Assembly (NCBI GenBank): GCA_945901855.1
Contig: CAMDLT010000007.1
Location: 48,165 to 112,164, forward strand
Origin: Asaia bogorensis
GTDB lineage: Bacteria; Pseudomonadota; Alphaproteobacteria; CACIAM-22H2
Length of the DNA: 64,000 nucleotides
Direction of reading: 5' to 3'
Shown: one piece after another, positions 61,021 through 64,000 of the stretch
Layout of the letters: each line of letters opens with the position of its first letter
Position numbering within the stretch: position 1 is the first letter of the stretch
Program-made: the position numbers and the translations under genes
Notes under the pieces: model-generated
The model's database searches: none
What the model saw: only the letters and a program-made list of their open reading frames with translations
What the model was told of the DNA's origin: nothing

Positions 61021-61434
61021 ATGGATAGCGTGCGCGTGACGGCCGGGGCCTATGTCTTTGGCGGGCGATTCGAAAGCAAAGCGGCGCCCGCGACGGTTGC
61101 GAAGTTCCGCAGCCTGCTGCCCTTCAAAAGCAAGATCATCCATGTGCGCTGGAGCGGCGAAGGCTGCTGGATTCCATTGGGCGATCTGGATCTCGGCCTC
61201 GGCTATGAAAACCACACGAGCTACCCGGCGCCCGGCCAGATCATTTTGTATCCGGGTGGCATCAGCGAAACCGAGATTTTGCTGGCCTATGGCGGCGTGC
61301 ATTTTGCCAGCAAGATGGGCCAGCTTGCGGGCAACCATTTCATCACGCTAACCGACGGGCTTGAAAATCTTGCAGCTCTCGGCAAAAGCGTTTTGTGGCA
61401 GGGCGCGCAGGATATCGTGTTCGAGAGCGTCTAA
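61021..61434 (+). CDS. DUF3830 family protein (cyclophilin-like)
   Basis: AKFRSLLPFKSKIIHVRWSGEGCWIPLGDLDLGLGYENHTSYPAPGQIILYPGGISETEILLAYGGVHFASKMGQLAGNHF. Confidence 0.78.
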   Translation: MDSVRVTAGAYVFGGRFESKAAPATVAKFRSLLPFKSKIIHVRWSGEGCWIPLGDLDLGLGYENHTSYPAPGQIILYPGGISETEILLAYGGVHFASKMGQLAGNHFITLTDGLENLAALGKSVLWQGAQDIVFESV

Positions 61435-64000
61435 GCCGGTTTGCCCGACGCCATCAACGCCACGTCGCCGCCCACGGCTGCGGTGTTGATGCTCGTGCAG
61501 GTCTCCACGGCAAAGCGCGGCAGATAATGGGGGCCGCCCGCTTTGGGCCCGGTTCCCGACAGGCCATGCCCGCCAAAGGGCTGTACGCCCACAACCGCGC
61601 CTATGGTCGAGCGATTGACATACACATTGCCGACCGACACGCCGTCGCGCACGCGCCGCTGGAAGCTTTCGATACGGCTGTGGATGCCAAGCGTGAGGCC
61701 ATAACCCGTTGCGGCAATTGCGGCCAGCACGCGGTCCAGTTCGTTCGACCGCCACCGCACGATATGCAGCACGGGACCGAAGATTTCGTGCTTCGGCGCG
61801 TCGGCAAGGGCGACTTCGAGCGCGCTCGGCGCCACAAAATGGCCGTTCGGCGGAACGGGCAACCCGCCCGCTACGCGGCGCGCGGCGTTGACGGCAAGAT
61901 ACGCATCGAGCTTTTCTTTGGCGGCCGCATCGATTACGGGGCCGATGTCGGTCGCAGGATCGGCGGGATCGCCCAACTGCAATTCCGCCATCGCCCCTTT
62001 CAGCATGTCGATCGTGCGCGTGGCTGCGTCTTCTTGCACATAAAGCACGCGCAAAGCCGAGCAGCGCTGGCCCGCCGACTGGAATGCCGAGGCGATCGTG
62101 TCGCCGACCAACTGTTCGGTCAGGGCGGAGCTATCGGCCACCATCGCGTTGATGCCGCCAGTCTCGGCGATCAGCGGCACGATCGGTCCGTCTTTGGCGG
62201 CGAGCGCACGCTGGATCGCTTTGGCGGTCGCGGTCGAGCCCGTGAAGGCAACGCCCGCAATGCGCGGATCGCCGACCAGCGCCGCCCCTGTCGCCGGTCC
62301 GCCGCAAACAAGGGCGAGGGCCGCGCGCGGCACGCCGGCTTCGTGCAGCAGCTCGATCGCGCGGACTGCAACGCGCGGCGTTTGCGGCGCAGGCTTGGCG
62401 ACGACGCAGTTCCCGGCCGCGAGGGCAGCAGCCACTTGGCCCGTAAAAATCGCCAGCGGAAAATTCCATGGGCTGATGCACGCAAATACGCCGCGCCCTT
62501 CGAGCTGCAGTAAATTGCGCTCGCCGGTGGGGCCGGGCAGGGCGATCGGGCCAAAATGCGCGCGCGCTTGCACCGCGTAGTAGCGCAAAAAATCGACCGC
62601 TTCGCGCAATTCCGAAAGCGCGTCCGGGATCGTGCGATAGCCCTCGCGCACGACCAGCGAGACGAGGTCCAGGCGATGCGCTTCGAACAAATCGGCGGCA
62701 CGTTCCAAAATGGCAGTGCGCGCGGCTGCATCGGCGCGGCGCCATTGGGCAAATGCCGCGTGCGCATGGCTGACCGCTTGCGCGACCGCGCTCGGCGGGT
62801 CGTCCAGCGGTTCGCTCGCCCGTGCCGCGGCACGGTCGTCGGCGATACGTGCCACGATTGCCGCGCGCACTGCATCGTCGGCCAGATCGAGCCCTGCCGC
62901 GTTCTGCCGGTCGGCGAACAAGGCGCTTGGCAAGCGCACGGGCGCAACGGCATGTTCCAACGACAAAGCTGGGTCCGCGACGATGCGCGGCAAAGCCATC
63001 GCCGGGTCCGCGATCTGGTGGATGAACGATGTGTTGGCGCCGTTTTCTAACAGACGACGCACCAGATACGGCAGCAAGTCGCGATGCGCGCCCACCGGCG
63101 CGTAGACTCGCGTCGCGAACCGATCGCCCAGTCTTTGTTCGAGACGTTCGTAGAGCGCGTCGCCCATGCCGTGCAGCTTCTGAAATTCGAAATCGCTGCG
63201 GCCGTCGGCAAAAGCCAGGATTTCAAGCGCCGTGCGCGGGTTGTGCGTCGCGAACTGGCCGTAGATGGCATCGCGTGCGGCCAGCATGCGCAGCGCGCAC
63301 GCACGGTACGACAAGTCGGTTGCAGGTTTGCGCACGAAGACCGGATAGTCGGCGAGCCCGCGCTCCTGCGCCCATTTGATTTCGCTGTCCCAATAGGCGC
63401 CCTTGACCAGGCGCACCATCAAGCGGCGTTTTTCGCGCGTTCCTAAATCTGCCAACCAGTCGACAACCGCGAGCGCGCGCTTCTGATAGGCCTGCACGGC
63501 AAGTCCCAAGCCGTTCCAGCCCGCCAGACGCTTGTCGCGCGCCAGGCTCTCGAACAGTTCGAGCGAGTGGACAAGCCGGTCGGCCTCTTCGGCGTCGAGC
63601 GTAAAATTGATACCCGCATTCGCCGCTTGCAGCGCCAATGCCTGCAAACGCGGCAACAGTTCGGCTTGCGCACGGGCGCGCTTGGCGGGTTCGTAACGCG
63701 GATGAAGGGCCGAGATCTTGATCGAAATGCCGGGGTTCGTGTGCGGGTCTTTGCCCTTGCACGCCGATGCGATCGCCGCGATGGCATTTTCGTAACCTTG
63801 AAAATAGCGCGCGGCATCGTCTGCTGTGCGCGCCGCTTCGCCCAGCATGTCAAACGAGTGGCGATAGCCCGCACCCGCCTTGGCCGCCCGGCCGAGCGCC
63901 GCCGCGATGGTTTCGCCCATCACGAACTGCTGGCCCATGATGCGCATCCCAGCCTCGATGGCGTTGCGCACGACAGGCGCGCCCATGCGCCCGACCACGC
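61431..64000 (-). CDS. putA: Bifunctional proline dehydrogenase / L-glutamate gamma-semialdehyde dehydrogenase, partial (5' end outside window)
   Basis: GISIKISALHPRYEPAKRARAQAELLPRL; ALEILAFADGRSDFEFQKLHGMGDALYE; ISPWNFPLAIFTGQVAAALAAGNCVVAKPA; SAGQRCSALRVLYVQED. Confidence 0.95.
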   Translation of the reverse strand, partial: VVGRMGAPVVRNAIEAGMRIMGQQFVMGETIAAALGRAAKAGAGYRHSFDMLGEAARTADDAARYFQGYENAIAAIASACKGKDPHTNPGISIKISALHPRYEPAKRARAQAELLPRLQALALQAANAGINFTLDAEEADRLVHSLELFESLARDKRLAGWNGLGLAVQAYQKRALAVVDWLADLGTREKRRLMVRLVKGAYWDSEIKWAQERGLADYPVFVRKPATDLSYRACALRMLAARDAIYGQFATHNPRTALEILAFADGRSDFEFQKLHGMGDALYERLEQRLGDRFATRVYAPVGAHRDLLPYLVRRLLENGANTSFIHQIADPAMALPRIVADPALSLEHAVAPVRLPSALFADRQNAAGLDLADDAVRAAIVARIADDRAAARASEPLDDPPSAVAQAVSHAHAAFAQWRRADAAARTAILERAADLFEAHRLDLVSLVVREGYRTIPDALSELREAVDFLRYYAVQARAHFGPIALPGPTGERNLLQLEGRGVFACISPWNFPLAIFTGQVAAALAAGNCVVAKPAPQTPRVAVRAIELLHEAGVPRAALALVCGGPATGAALVGDPRIAGVAFTGSTATAKAIQRALAAKDGPIVPLIAETGGINAMVADSSALTEQLVGDTIASAFQSAGQRCSALRVLYVQEDAATRTIDMLKGAMAELQLGDPADPATDIGPVIDAAAKEKLDAYLAVNAARRVAGGLPVPPNGHFVAPSALEVALADAPKHEIFGPVLHIVRWRSNELDRVLAAIAATGYGLTLGIHSRIESFQRRVRDGVSVGNVYVNRSTIGAVVGVQPFGGHGLSGTGPKAGGPHYLPRFAVETCTSINTAAVGGDVALMASGKPA

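Overview
High-GC alphaproteobacterium-like chromosomal window, about 64 kb. Family calls come from reading the supplied translations; no searches were run. (1) 0-18 kb: catabolic and transport genes, including a DSD1/D-threonine aldolase-like enzyme, RidA, HAD, an oligopeptide ABC transporter with a fused DppD-DppF ATPase, a 5-oxoprolinase/hydantoinase fusion, an EamA transporter, a GlcD-like oxidase, DUF1194 and a Tat-type MBL hydrolase. (2) 18.4-24.7 kb: leuA-mreB-mreC-mreD-mrdA and tRNA-Lys(CTT). (3) 24.67-31.65 kb: a compact element of about 7 kb integrated in the 3' end of tRNA-Lys. It has exact 48-bp att repeats, a tyrosine integrase, candidate arm-type repeats at both ends, an HTH protein, a Toprim/primase-like protein, a RepA-like ATPase, a RuvC-like nuclease, a DUF5681 protein and four chained small paralogous ORFs. 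It has no recognisable virion genes, so it is a candidate phage satellite or minimal integrative element. (4) 31.7-44.3 kb: CheB-like and PRC-barrel proteins, a type III PKS-ICMT-MFS cluster, and a CsgG/HfaB-like secretion locus with candidate secreted fibre or adhesin subunits, a Sel1-repeat protein, cytochrome c and LuxR-type regulators. (5) 44.3-64 kb: two Liv-type ABC systems (one with a fused LivH-LivM), an unusual aldo/keto reductase-RidA fusion, ALDH, VOC, WYL regulator, Fe-ADH, DUF3830 and partial PutA. Most notable signals: the tRNA-Lys element with its arm sites and small-ORF cascade; two 11-bp-phased GTCGCG arrays (upstream of leuA and inside the element); the CsgG/HfaB-like locus; and the AKR-RidA fusion.
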